Notes: generated by a model not told the origin, from the sequence alone. Counted from the first letter of the stretch, positions 9,282-18,255 are shown. The stretch: 64,000 nucleotides of DNA from SpSt-539 sp964549445 (GCA_964549445.1 CAZJVS010000002.1:62001-126000), one strand, 5' to 3'. Numbers and translations are program-made.

Positions 9282-10285
9282 GTCAGAACGAATCGGAAAA
9301 AGATAACGCCCGCCGCCAGATAGAGCAGCGCGACCACGGCCAGGGCGCGCTTGAGTCGGCGCGTGACCAGAAGCGGGCCGAGGGGCGACTGGAGGAGCCA
9401 TTTGCGGACGGCGTCAGCCCCGTGCGGGCCGAACAGCCGTTCAGGAATTCGCTTGAAGTTGCCGACGAGACGGAGCATGAGCGCGGCCCTCGGACGAAGG
9501 AGCCGCCCGAAGTCGGCGAGTGACATATCGCGCTCGATGACGATTCGCGGAAGTGCGAATGGGTCAGAGAGGCCGGTGCTGCTGCCCTTGTTGTTGCAAC
9601 AGGCGGTCTGGTAGCCGCACTCGCGGACGAGGCGTTCAATTCGACGGCTGTATCCGGCGCGCGGGATAGCGATGTGTCGGACGGAACGACCGAGGATTTC
9701 GGAAAGGCGACGGCGCGACTCCTCGAGTTCGTAGCGGGCCTTCTCGTCGGGCAAGTCGCTGAGAATGCAATGTGTAAGCGTGTGGGACTCGATGGAAACG
9801 CCGTTGGCGTCGAGTTCGCGCATCTGTTCCGGTGAGAGAAAGCCGTCGATTCCGCGAACGATGCCACGCGTGTATTCGTTGGGCTCGGGGGCAACGAAGA
9901 TCGTTGCCTTCTGGCCATGGCGCTTGAGGGCGGGATAGGCGTAGAGGTAATTGCTTTCGTAGCCATCGTCGAGTGTGAGGATCACGGAACGCGACGGGCG
10001 AGGCATACGCCCGGCGCGGATCGCGAGATAGTCATCAAAGTTCAACGTCGTGTATCCGGCGTCGTTAAGGTACTGCGACTGGGCAGCAAAGACATCGTCG
10101 TACGACGCGTAGATTGGCTCGTTGTCCGGGATGCGACCTTCGCGCACGGCCTCGTGCGAAACGAGACGGTGGTAGAGAAGAATGGGAATGCGGTCGCGGC
10201 GAAGCTCGAGATAAAGACATCGGAGAACCTCGAAGACCAGCAACGCCGGAATGAAGCCAAAGACGATATAGCCGACCACGATCAT
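9278..10285 (-). CDS. membrane-anchored polysaccharide deacetylase
   Basis: A 335-residue protein with a hydrophobic N-terminus (residues about 2-24) and a C-terminal transmembrane helix (about 310-333) flanking a NodB domain. The motifs are LYHRLV, LTLDDGYESN, and SHTLTH (H-x3-H). The usual YPxG is IPRAGY here, a substitution worth noting. Near residue 280 is the FKRIPERLFGP element, matched by KQIPARILGP in the following gene. The ATG overlaps the stop of the beta-helix gene (ATGA), and its stop overlaps the next GTG. Together these place it in a tightly coupled series of tailoring genes. Confidence 0.85.
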   Translation of the reverse strand: MIVVGYIVFGFIPALLVFEVLRCLYLELRRDRIPILLYHRLVSHEAVREGRIPDNEPIYASYDDVFAAQSQYLNDAGYTTLNFDDYLAIRAGRMPRPSRSVILTLDDGYESNYLYAYPALKRHGQKATIFVAPEPNEYTRGIVRGIDGFLSPEQMRELDANGVSIESHTLTHCILSDLPDEKARYELEESRRRLSEILGRSVRHIAIPRAGYSRRIERLVRECGYQTACCNNKGSSTGLSDPFALPRIVIERDMSLADFGRLLRPRAALMLRLVGNFKRIPERLFGPHGADAVRKWLLQSPLGPLLVTRRLKRALAVVALLYLAAGVIFFRFVLT

Positions 10286-11331
10286 CGCTTAGTACTCGGA
10301 GCCGTTTGGACGGGACTCGACGTGGTCGGCCGAGGGACCGGTGGCTGGGAATGATTGTCGAAGCCCATTCTGATCCATTCGCGCCACTCGATGTACTTGC
10401 CGATGGTCGTATTTGCGGCCCAAGCTGAGCTGTAGTTCATGCCGCCGTATTCGTTAAAATCGATGAGGTTGTTCCTTGGATTGGGGCTACCCACCCACCC
10501 GCATAGCCAGTCGCCAGACACCGTGTTCCGTGTGAAGATGAAGGAATCAGTTCCAACGACGCTGCCGAGAAATGCCTCCCGGATCCGCCCGTTCGGGTCG
10601 CGGGCGGGGCGCGGCTTTTCGATTCGGTTGCCGATAATTTGTACATTGCCAGGAGTTTCAGAGTCGCCGATGCCGAACGGGTTGCCGCAGTCTGAAAAGC
10701 TGTTGTCCGCGACGAGTACCGATCGAGCGGAGATGTACAGGCAGTGCGACCATTGAAAAGTATTGGCGCAGCATCGTTCAAACTTACATCCTATGACTTC
10801 AATGTGAGCGCGCGTCAACTGGTGAGCGCCGATGCACTGCGTGTAGACCGAGTCGGCCGCGGTTCGGGCGATTTTTCCACGGTAGGGGTACTCTTTCATT
10901 CCGATGTCGTGGAAGTAGCAGTTGACGATTGATAACTGCTCCTCGGTGTGGCCCTTGATGATCGAGCCCTGCATTTCAAAGCCGAAGAACTCGATGTTGG
11001 CGATCAACGCCTGGCGACAGTTGAGTTGGATGCCGTTGGCAATAGCGCTTTCGATCTTTTCAACGGTGCCGCGAAAGACCAAATTGACATTGATCGCTGC
11101 TTGACTGTTCACACCGATAATCCGAACGAACGAGCGACTCTCCGGAAAGCCGAGCGGGCGCGTGAGTTCGATCTTGCGATCAATGAAGATCGTGATATCT
11201 CCGCGGGCAGAAGCCTCCGCAGCGACACGGAATTCCTGTTCGTTCGTGACGAACCTCGCCGGACTCCCGACGCCGCGGGCGGCCTGTGCGAAAACTGGAC
11301 TCGCAAGGCATAAAACCAGAGGCAGGATCAT
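10282..11331 (-). CDS. secreted right-handed beta-helix protein
   Basis: A 349-residue protein. Its first 17 residues form a signal peptide with an A-x-A-type end (FAQA). The body consists of repeated short coils with N-x-F/I-x-x-C/G patterns, for example IVNCYFHD, VIGCKFERC, VADNSFSDCG, IIGNRIE and FTRNTVSG. This is the look of parallel beta-helix carbohydrate-active proteins (pectate lyase-like or AlgG-like). I see no clear catalytic signature, so lyase, epimerase and structural roles remain open. The ATG at 11331 overlaps the preceding glycosyltransferase stop (ATGA); a longer frame to 11592 is an artefact of reading inside that gene. The C-terminus is proline/threonine-rich. Confidence 0.8.
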   Translation of the reverse strand: MILPLVLCLASPVFAQAARGVGSPARFVTNEQEFRVAAEASARGDITIFIDRKIELTRPLGFPESRSFVRIIGVNSQAAINVNLVFRGTVEKIESAIANGIQLNCRQALIANIEFFGFEMQGSIIKGHTEEQLSIVNCYFHDIGMKEYPYRGKIARTAADSVYTQCIGAHQLTRAHIEVIGCKFERCCANTFQWSHCLYISARSVLVADNSFSDCGNPFGIGDSETPGNVQIIGNRIEKPRPARDPNGRIREAFLGSVVGTDSFIFTRNTVSGDWLCGWVGSPNPRNNLIDFNEYGGMNYSSAWAANTTIGKYIEWREWIRMGFDNHSQPPVPRPTTSSPVQTAPSTKR

Positions 11332-12470
11332 CGAATGGGCTCCCACTTTGGCATTCGGTGGCCGAGTAGGGCCTTGATCGCCCCAACGGCCATCGCCGAA
11401 TTGCCGAGCACGAAGAGACTGAGTGTCGACAGTCCCGGCAGTCGAATGCCGGCGAAGGCCGAGAGCAGCGCGATGACGCCGCAGGCATAAGCCGCCGCCT
11501 GAACCAGGAAGGCCCACATGTAGAATCCGCCGAGCGGGGCCAGCAGCGCGCTGGACATAAACAACACAAGCAGGAACAACCAGAGCCACCAACGGAAAAA
11601 CTTGTGACTCACCATTTGAAACAGATACGTCGGCCGCGGCGGCCAGAGCAGCATCTGGAGAACGTAGGGAACCATGCTGATGCCGCGCACCGCGATTCGG
11701 ACGCGTGCGCGAAACTCGTCTCCCGGGCGGGTGCGCGACTCCTCGAGAGCGATCGCGTCGCGCTCATAGAGTACACGGTAACCGGCAGCCACCGTGTGAA
11801 CGGGATCGATAACGTCAAGCGAGAAGGCCGGATCGGAGGGACGATAAAGCTCGCGGCGGATCGCATGGATCGACCCGCTGACGGACGTCTCGGAACCCCA
11901 CGCGCTCTCGGCCGAACGCACGGCGACCGCAAAGCGCTGATAAAGGCTGAAGCCCTTCGATGTCGCATCGGCGCCGTAGCGGTAGGTAACGCGCCCGCCG
12001 ACGCATCCGACAGCCGAATCGGCGAAGTGCGACACGAGCAACCGGATCGCGTTGGGACTGAACACGCCCGTCGCGTCGGAGAAGACGATGATCTCCCCCG
12101 TCGCGGCCGCGACTGCGCCGTTCAGCGTGTGCGTCTTGCCGCGACGATCGTTGCTTCGAAAAAGCTTGACTCCGCGATCGGCAAATGAGATGGCGATCTC
12201 ATCGGTTCGATCGGTCGATCCATCCGAGGCGACCAGGATCTCAAGCTTTTCGGCTGGATAGTCGAGCACGAGGGTTTGGCGGATCTTCTCGGCAAGGACC
12301 GCTTCTTCGTTGTAGGCCGCGATGATGAAGCTCACGGAGGGTGTGAACTCGGCGGATCGGACGCTGCGGCGGCCGAAGCCGGCGAGCAGCAGGGCAAACA
12401 GCGGATAGCCGAGCAACGTGTACGCAACGAACGCGGCAGAGATCCAGAAGAACCAATGCATGATCGTCAC
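11328..12470 (-). CDS. membrane glycosyltransferase family 2
   Basis: A 380-residue protein with one N-terminal transmembrane helix, a GT-A domain and four or five C-terminal helices. The domain is marked by PSVSFIIAAYNEE, VASDGSTDRTDEI, a D-x-D-like SDATG, and GGRVTYRYG. The arrangement resembles processive membrane GT2 enzymes such as the cellulose, hyaluronan and Alg8 types. No clear QxxRW is seen; the corresponding part reads EFRARVRIAVRG. GTG 12470 overlaps the preceding TGA (GTGA); ATG 12461 is an alternative start. It lies between an acyltransferase gene and the beta-helix gene in the same coupled chain and may add sugars to the chain at the membrane. Confidence 0.85.
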   Translation of the reverse strand: MTIMHWFFWISAAFVAYTLLGYPLFALLLAGFGRRSVRSAEFTPSVSFIIAAYNEEAVLAEKIRQTLVLDYPAEKLEILVASDGSTDRTDEIAISFADRGVKLFRSNDRRGKTHTLNGAVAAATGEIIVFSDATGVFSPNAIRLLVSHFADSAVGCVGGRVTYRYGADATSKGFSLYQRFAVAVRSAESAWGSETSVSGSIHAIRRELYRPSDPAFSLDVIDPVHTVAAGYRVLYERDAIALEESRTRPGDEFRARVRIAVRGISMVPYVLQMLLWPPRPTYLFQMVSHKFFRWWLWLFLLVLFMSSALLAPLGGFYMWAFLVQAAAYACGVIALLSAFAGIRLPGLSTLSLFVLGNSAMAVGAIKALLGHRMPKWEPIR

Positions 12471-13399
12471 GATTCGGACGCCGGCGCTTGCTCGTTCGCC
12501 GCCGGCCTTGCGGGCTTGCCCGCGGCGCGGCCCGAAACCAGCCAATCGCGCGCGGCGGCATCATCGAGTCCCTCGAGTCGGGCCAGGAATTCGGGCTTGA
12601 GGCGCTTTAGCCCGATGCGCAGCAGCGGATTGAGCACCAGCCGCGCTGGAAGCGAGCGCAACCGGAACAGATGCTCGTCCTTGAACGCATCGAGCGATGC
12701 CTTGAATGACCGGACCGCGTACGCCGCGCGGTCGTACTGCCCGCTCGCACGGAGCATGTCGACCCACTCGAACAGCAACGCATCGTTGGCGCAGGCCTTG
12801 AGGCCTTCATGACTCGTCGCGATGTGAGTCAGGTGGGCCGTGCGGCCAATCCCGCACCAGCAGAGGTAGCCGACCATGCGGTCGTTGACGAAAGCGCCGA
12901 GCTTGTGATCGATGACGGGATTCTCGAACGCGCGTGCGATGTGGGCCGGCCACTGGTCGCGGGCCGGAGGCGTGTGCCACTGGGTGCGCTCGAAAAACTC
13001 GGATTCGACCGTCCACCCGTCGCGCGTCATCTCGTCCGGCTGCATGAGCGGGCGGACGACACAGCTCTTGAGGCCCTTGCGGACCAAGTTGCGGCGCTTG
13101 GAGTCCATTCGCTCCAGGCCATAGGTGGCGACATCGTCGAGCAGCATCGGATTAAACCAGGAATTGCCGTCGGCCGGCTTCTCCACGAGGAAGTGATGGC
13201 CGGTGACGGCGCAATGCCACGCCGGACTGCAACCGCTCGGCGGCAGTGTGACAAACGGATCGAGCGGCCAGCAGAAGCGCCGTCGAACCTGCAACCACCA
13301 GATGCCGGAATGTCGATGGACAGGATGCTTACGGGCCAGCATGCGCCGGGCGTATTCATCGACCGACCACGACTCGAAGTTTTCGGATGCAAACTGCAT
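12467..13399 (-). CDS. GNAT/FemAB-like acyltransferase
   Basis: About 310 residues with features of the FemAB/GNAT_6-type fold. There is a basic block MDSKRRNLVRKGLKSC, then a central VIDHKLGAFVNDRMVGYLCWCGIGRTAHL core, and a C-terminal region LLFEWVDMLRASGQYDRAAYAVRS. Relatives accompany exosortase-A exopolysaccharide loci. The transferred group is unknown; an amino-acyl or acyl modification of an amino sugar would fit. ATG 13399 is chosen because it sits 23 bases after the previous gene and the upstream extension is arginine-rich and unlike the family. A tail of about 25 Ala/Pro-rich residues ends the protein. The family call is by fold resemblance only. Confidence 0.6.
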   Translation of the reverse strand: MQFASENFESWSVDEYARRMLARKHPVHRHSGIWWLQVRRRFCWPLDPFVTLPPSGCSPAWHCAVTGHHFLVEKPADGNSWFNPMLLDDVATYGLERMDSKRRNLVRKGLKSCVVRPLMQPDEMTRDGWTVESEFFERTQWHTPPARDQWPAHIARAFENPVIDHKLGAFVNDRMVGYLCWCGIGRTAHLTHIATSHEGLKACANDALLFEWVDMLRASGQYDRAAYAVRSFKASLDAFKDEHLFRLRSLPARLVLNPLLRIGLKRLKPEFLARLEGLDDAAARDWLVSGRAAGKPARPAANEQAPASES

Positions 13400-13422
13400 G
13401 GTGAAACCGGGAATCGTGCGAT

Positions 13423-14676
13423 TCAGGCCGCGCGGCGAGCGGCGATACTTGCGAGAAAAATCTGTTCGAGTCTCGCCGCAAGAATATCGCGTGCAAACTC
13501 GCGTTCGGCGAGGGCTCGGGCTTGCCGACCCATTTCCGCCCGTGCCGACGCGTTGCATGCAAGGCCGGCAATTTCGTTCGCCAGCGACACAGGCCGCTGA
13601 GGATCAACGAATCGGCCGCAGCCATTTCCTTCGATCGTTTCGCGCAGCCAACCCGGAACGTTGATGAGCACGGGCCGCCCGGCCGCGAGCGCGTCGAACA
13701 TCTTGTTGGGAGACCAGCCGGTCTCCAGCGTGGTCTTGGCATAGATCGTCATGCAGACGTCGGCCGCGGCGACTATCTCGGCGACGGCGGCCTTGTCGGG
13801 AACGATGTCGCTGAAGACGACGTTGTCGAGTTTTTCAGCGGAGACGCGTTCCTTGAGCCGCGTGCGCTCGCCGCCATCGCCGTGGAGGACGATCGCAATG
13901 TTCGACTGGCCGCGATCCTTCAATATGCGGGCAGCATCGAGGACGTAGTCGAGGCCGTTGGCTCGGCCCATCGCTCCGAAATAGAGGGCGGTGAAGCGAT
14001 CGCCGAGGCCGAGGCGCTTGCGGGCGGCCGCGCCGTCGACGTCGGGGCGGAAAAGCGTCAGGTCACAGCCGTTCGGAATGACCGTGACTTTCTCGGGTGC
14101 GACGCCGACGCGAACAACGCCCTCTTTCATGCCGGGCGAGAGGGCGACGATGTGATCGGCGGCGGCATAGATTCGCTTCGCGAGGCGACGCATCCACCAG
14201 ATGGCGATCGGATTGGTCAGCGCGCCGATGTTGATAAGAGCATCGGGCCAGACATCGCGGACTTCGAATACGAACGGAACGCCGAAGTGCCGCGCGAGCT
14301 TCATGCCGGGCAGGCCGATTGTCAGCGGCGTGTGTGTGGCGAAGACGATGTCGGGGCGATGGAGTTTGCGCCCGACCTCGGTAGCAAGGCGGGCAAAGGC
14401 CGAAAACTCGCCCATGCGCTGCAGGCCGCTCATTCCGGTGCCTTCGAGCGGATTGTTGTACGCCGCGGCGATGGGAACGACATGGATGCCTTCCACGTCA
14501 ACTTCAATCGAATCGCGGCCGGGCGGAACCGTCATCTCGGGGGCGTTGCGGCGGCCGGAAGTAATCATCGTAACTTTATGCCCGCGCGAGAGCAGGTACT
14601 TCGCGAATTCGTACGAGCGCGTACCGGTGACACCGGCCCGGGTTGCGAAATACTGATGGAGGTAAAGGACGTGCAC
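13423..14676 (-). CDS. glycosyltransferase family 4 (WcaI/WbuB-like)
   Basis: A 417-residue GT-B enzyme starting MHVLYLHQYFATRAGVTGTR, the typical opening of WbuB/WcaI-like transferases that act on lipid-linked exopolysaccharide precursors. Later motifs are HTPLTIGLPG, FVFEVRDVWPDALI, the nucleotide-sugar region VIPNGCDLTLFRPD, and the ETGWSPNKMFDALAAGRPVLIN block, which supplies the E-x7-E-like acid site. It is followed after 23 bases by the acyltransferase gene, and the dehydrogenase gene ends six bases upstream. It has no membrane helix and is presumably cytoplasmic or peripheral. Confidence 0.9.
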   Translation of the reverse strand: MHVLYLHQYFATRAGVTGTRSYEFAKYLLSRGHKVTMITSGRRNAPEMTVPPGRDSIEVDVEGIHVVPIAAAYNNPLEGTGMSGLQRMGEFSAFARLATEVGRKLHRPDIVFATHTPLTIGLPGMKLARHFGVPFVFEVRDVWPDALINIGALTNPIAIWWMRRLAKRIYAAADHIVALSPGMKEGVVRVGVAPEKVTVIPNGCDLTLFRPDVDGAAARKRLGLGDRFTALYFGAMGRANGLDYVLDAARILKDRGQSNIAIVLHGDGGERTRLKERVSAEKLDNVVFSDIVPDKAAVAEIVAAADVCMTIYAKTTLETGWSPNKMFDALAAGRPVLINVPGWLRETIEGNGCGRFVDPQRPVSLANEIAGLACNASARAEMGRQARALAEREFARDILAARLEQIFLASIAARRAA

Positions 14677-14682
14677 GGTTTG

Positions 14683-15993
14683 TTACCAGCAGATTCCTTC
14701 GTAGCCGGTCGTATCGCGCGAGACACCATCAATGCCGACCAGGTCGATTACTCGTGCGCCGCGAGCAAGTGAGCGACCGACAAAGTCGCGGTCGACGATC
14801 GGATGATTGACGAGGAGCAAATCGCACGCGTCCAGGTCGCTCGTGCCGCGGACGAGCAGCCGCTCGAGATGATCAAGGGCGCGCTGAACGAGTGCCTTAT
14901 TACTGCCAATGAGCCGCTCCGGATGTATGCAGGGATCGAAAATGCGAACATCGATGCCGGCAGCGAGCACGCGGCGGGCAACGATGACGTAAGGACTCTC
15001 GCGCATGTCGTCGGTGTTGGGCTTGAAGGCAAGGCCGACGAAGCCGACGCATCGCGGTCGGTGTGCGAGCACCCGTTCGACGAGGGAATCGATGCGGGCG
15101 GTGTTGCTGACTGTAACGGCCGAGAGAAACGGCACCGGCACGCCGCGGTTCTGCGCCTCGCGGAGGATGGCGCGCAAATCCTTCGGTAGGCAGGATCCGC
15201 CAAAGGCAAAGCCGGGGCGAAGGTAGCGCGAACTGATGTTGAGCTTCGTGTCGGCGCAGAAGACTTCCGCGACACGGCGAGCGTCAACGCCGACCGCACG
15301 GGCGATCGCGCCGACTTCGTTTGCGAACGTCACCTTCACGGCGTGGAACAGATTGTCGCAGTATTTCACCAGTTCGGCTTCCTCGAGCGTGAGTCGGAAG
15401 CGTGGGGCCTGGTAGCGGTCGTAGATGGCCAGCAACGGATCGGCGGCCCCGGCCCGGGTCTCGCCGACGACGATCTTGGGCGGGCGATCAAAGTCGTCGA
15501 TAGCCGAGCCCTCGCGCAGGAACTCAGGGTGGAAGACAACGTGAACGTCACGGCCGACCGACAGGCCGCTTGAGTCTTCGATGATCGAAATGAGCCGCGA
15601 ACGCGTTGCACCGGGCAGCACGGTGCTCCGCAGCACGACAAGCGGTCGCTGAGACGTGGCCTTGAGATATCCCCCGATTTGGCGGGCCGCCGCTTCGACT
15701 GCAGCAAAGTGAATCGAGCCATCGGGCTGCGACGGCGTGCCGACGCAGATCCAGACCATTTCGCAGTCGCGCAGGCCGGCGGCAACGTCGGTCGTCGCGC
15801 GGAGTCGTCCGGCTGCGTGGGCCGATCCAAGCAGCTCGGCAACGCCCGGCTCCTGCAAGGGACTGCGGCCGCAGGCCAGATCTTCGACCTTCGATTCAAC
15901 GGGATCGACGCCGGTGACGTCGTGTCCGTCGCGCGTCAGACAGGCGGCGCTGACCACGCCGACGTAACCCATACCGAAGATTGTGATCTTCAC
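14683..15993 (-). CDS. algD: GDP-mannose 6-dehydrogenase (AlgD-like)
   Basis: A 436-residue UDP-glucose/GDP-mannose dehydrogenase family protein, the same length as Pseudomonas AlgD. The N-terminal NAD site is GMGYVGVVSAACL. The central dimerisation helix carries HAVKVTFANEVG. The catalytic Cys lies in GFAFGGSCLPKDLRA, which matches the AlgD version more closely than the UDP-glucose version. It would oxidise GDP-mannose to GDP-mannuronate with two NAD per sugar. Its ATG overlaps the stop of the upstream glycosyltransferase by four bases. If the specificity call is right, mannuronic acid is one sugar of the locus; UDP-glucose or UDP-HexNAc oxidation is the alternative. Confidence 0.85.
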   Translation of the reverse strand: MKITIFGMGYVGVVSAACLTRDGHDVTGVDPVESKVEDLACGRSPLQEPGVAELLGSAHAAGRLRATTDVAAGLRDCEMVWICVGTPSQPDGSIHFAAVEAAARQIGGYLKATSQRPLVVLRSTVLPGATRSRLISIIEDSSGLSVGRDVHVVFHPEFLREGSAIDDFDRPPKIVVGETRAGAADPLLAIYDRYQAPRFRLTLEEAELVKYCDNLFHAVKVTFANEVGAIARAVGVDARRVAEVFCADTKLNISSRYLRPGFAFGGSCLPKDLRAILREAQNRGVPVPFLSAVTVSNTARIDSLVERVLAHRPRCVGFVGLAFKPNTDDMRESPYVIVARRVLAAGIDVRIFDPCIHPERLIGSNKALVQRALDHLERLLVRGTSDLDACDLLLVNHPIVDRDFVGRSLARGARVIDLVGIDGVSRDTTGYEGICW

Positions 15994-17075
15994 GCCGCGC
16001 TCCGTACGCAGGCGCTGTGGAGCAGCTCGCGCATTCGGTCGAGATTGCGATGAAGGTCCCCATCGCGAACCACTCGTTCACGGTTGATCGGAATCGCCCG
16101 CCGCCTGAGATCCGCGTCCGTCAGCGCGCAAGTGAGCGCCGTCGCGAGTTGATCCGAACGTCCGGCGTCGAAAAGAAGTCCCGTGCGGCCGTTGTCGATC
16201 CATGGGGTATTGGCGGGAATTCGAGTCACGACGGGAAGCAGCCCCCCCGCCATCGCCTCGAGCAAAGACGAGCTCGTTCCATCGGCATGCGAGGCCGAGA
16301 CATATGTTCCGGCGTCGGCCAGCAGCGGAGGAATCGCATCGCGCGCCACCGGGCCCGTAAAGCGGACGCAGTCGATAAGCCCCTTCGAAGCGGCGAGCTC
16401 GCGATGGGCGTCGATCAGGTGACCGCCGCCGACGAACGTGCAGAAGAAGTTGCGGCCTTCGGCTCGAAGCCGGGCAAGCGCGTCAATGATGGTCGGAATG
16501 TCGTAGATCGGCTCGTGCTTCCGTATGCAGACGATCCGATCGGCTGGCGCCGGCGGCGACGGCGGCCGAAAGCGGTTGATATCGACCCCCATCGGCCACT
16601 CGACAACTTTGGAGACGCTGACGCCGATCTCAATGAGTCGATCCGCAAGTTCCCCGGACCAGGCATGCACCGCGGTCGCGCGTTCGCACACACAGCGGAT
16701 GACGAAGCGGCGCGCCGCGTTTCGCCAGTCGCCGTTGGCGTGCATGTCACGGACATCGCCTCCAACAGCATCGAGCACGAGCGGTCCGGACCAGGACATG
16801 GCCGCGGTGAGGCCGTTGGAGATGAGATAGGTCGCGAAAACCACGTCAGGTCGGAAGTCGGCGATGATGCGGCGGACCCGGGGAACGCGGGTAACGAACT
16901 GCTGCTTGTTTCCGTACTTCCTGAATGGGAGCGAGCCGACGAAATCCGTCGGGACGCTCGGCACGGCGTCGGGAGAAAAGCTTACCACGCGAACTTCGTC
17001 GCCGCTGGAAACGAGGTGGCTCGCGTAGTCGGCGGTCCACGTCAGGACGCTGTGAGATATCATCAGGATTCGCAT
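15990..17075 (-). CDS. glycosyltransferase family 4
   Basis: A 361-residue GT-B protein. The N-terminal half starts MRILMISHSVLTWTADYASHLV and contains FATYLISNGLTAAM and LDAVGGDVRD. The C-terminal half has PMGVDINRFRP, FVGGGHLIDAHREL, FTGPVARDAIPPLLADA and the donor-site acid motif DGTSSSLLEAMAGGLLPVVT. This is the usual Glycos_transf_1 pattern. It sits ten bases after the SGNH hydrolase gene and its stop overlaps the algD-like ATG (ATGA). The donor and acceptor cannot be read from sequence. Likely cytoplasmic, building the repeat unit on a lipid carrier. Confidence 0.88.
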   Translation of the reverse strand: MRILMISHSVLTWTADYASHLVSSGDEVRVVSFSPDAVPSVPTDFVGSLPFRKYGNKQQFVTRVPRVRRIIADFRPDVVFATYLISNGLTAAMSWSGPLVLDAVGGDVRDMHANGDWRNAARRFVIRCVCERATAVHAWSGELADRLIEIGVSVSKVVEWPMGVDINRFRPPSPPAPADRIVCIRKHEPIYDIPTIIDALARLRAEGRNFFCTFVGGGHLIDAHRELAASKGLIDCVRFTGPVARDAIPPLLADAGTYVSASHADGTSSSLLEAMAGGLLPVVTRIPANTPWIDNGRTGLLFDAGRSDQLATALTCALTDADLRRRAIPINRERVVRDGDLHRNLDRMRELLHSACVRSAA

Positions 17076-17085
17076 GGATTCGGGT

Positions 17086-18255
17086 TCACAGTGCGGGCGC
17101 GGCCGGGTGCGTCGAGGCTGTCCGCCGAATGCGTTCGACCACAGCGAGGAATCGCGGGTCGTTCAGCAGCACTTCGGCGACGGCCCGGGCGAAGCGATCC
17201 GAGCCCTTGTCGGTGAAGTGCACGCCGTCCACAAAGTGATCGAAGTCGCGCGGGACGCTGTTGTAGCCATCGACGAAGATCGCTCCGGTCGCGCCCGCGA
17301 CCTCCGCGACAATAGCGTTGACCTTCATAGCCGAGTCGTAGAGCACGGGGAATGACATCCCGAAAGAGTTGGCGGAGTCTGCATACTCCTTTTCGTAACC
17401 GGGCTTCGTCCGACTGGCGGGGTCAAGCAGATTCGCCTGGCTGATCAAGACAGGCAGAACACCGTCCGCGACGGCCAGTTGCGAAAAATCGGTAAAATTG
17501 CGCCGTGCCCATTCGAATGGATACAGGGTGACCGGCTCGTTTTCGCTGGCACCATGCCTTTCAAGCGCCGGAAGGCGGAACTCGAGTTTTCTGCGTGTGT
17601 ACTCCCAATATGCATTGCGCGCGCGTCGGCCGATCTGCGTGGCCCGCATGAGCTTCTGCCACCACGGCTTATTCGGCACCCAAGTGGTGAATGTGTCTGG
17701 AGCTACTTCAAGATTGCGGAAGAACTTGATGTCATTCCAGCCGTCGTATTCGATCACGACCTGCGGGTGCAGGGCGCGACCGAGAAACATGTAGTTGGAC
17801 TTTGACTGCGTTGCGTCGTAGCCGGCCATTCCGAGATTGATAACTTCGACGGGCATCTTAAGGGCTTGGGAAAGGTCGACTTGCAAGCGCTGCGGCCAGG
17901 TTGCATCCTCGGTGCTGTTCTGCCAGCAAAAGGTGGAAGAGCCGCCAAAGGCGAGAATGCGGAGAGTGCCCGGCGCGGGGTTCCATTCGTAGTCGGGGCC
18001 GCGAAACCCGAGGCGATTGATCCGAACGTCGGCGCCGTTTGCCTTGCGGACGACTTGATTGGGCTCGGCGCGGGCGCGGATGCGGCCATCCGGGATGTAG
18101 ACCAGCCATTCGTCGAACGGCTGCGGCGCGAAAATCCAAAGCGCGGCTTCGGTCAGCAACAGTGCAATGACGAGCGTGGCGGCAGCGAGCGCGAGCCGGC
18201 CGATCCAACTGCGAACGGCCGACTTGGTCGCGGGTTGCGCGGCGGCGGTATTCAT
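17086..18255 (-). CDS. membrane-anchored SGNH/GDSL-type hydrolase or acyltransferase
   Basis: A 389-residue protein with an N-terminal transmembrane anchor (about residues 19-40) and a periplasmic SGNH domain. Block I is ILAFGGSSTFCW with Ser as nucleophile, the block III-like acid/Asn site is YDGWNDIKF, and block V is DGVHFTDKG with the Asp and His of the catalytic triad. Such proteins in exopolysaccharide loci act as O-acetyl esterases or O-acetyltransferases (AlgX/AlgJ-type logic); which one applies cannot be told here. The ATG overlaps the stop of the glycosyltransferase upstream (ATGA). Confidence 0.82.
   Translation of the reverse strand: MNTAAAQPATKSAVRSWIGRLALAAATLVIALLLTEAALWIFAPQPFDEWLVYIPDGRIRARAEPNQVVRKANGADVRINRLGFRGPDYEWNPAPGTLRILAFGGSSTFCWQNSTEDATWPQRLQVDLSQALKMPVEVINLGMAGYDATQSKSNYMFLGRALHPQVVIEYDGWNDIKFFRNLEVAPDTFTTWVPNKPWWQKLMRATQIGRRARNAYWEYTRRKLEFRLPALERHGASENEPVTLYPFEWARRNFTDFSQLAVADGVLPVLISQANLLDPASRTKPGYEKEYADSANSFGMSFPVLYDSAMKVNAIVAEVAGATGAIFVDGYNSVPRDFDHFVDGVHFTDKGSDRFARAVAEVLLNDPRFLAVVERIRRTASTHPAAPAL

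Noticed and set aside
12467..13399. FemAB call for the acyltransferase as established
   Set aside because: The fold resemblance is real, but the active-site residues were not matched by alignment, so it is reported only as GNAT/FemAB-like.
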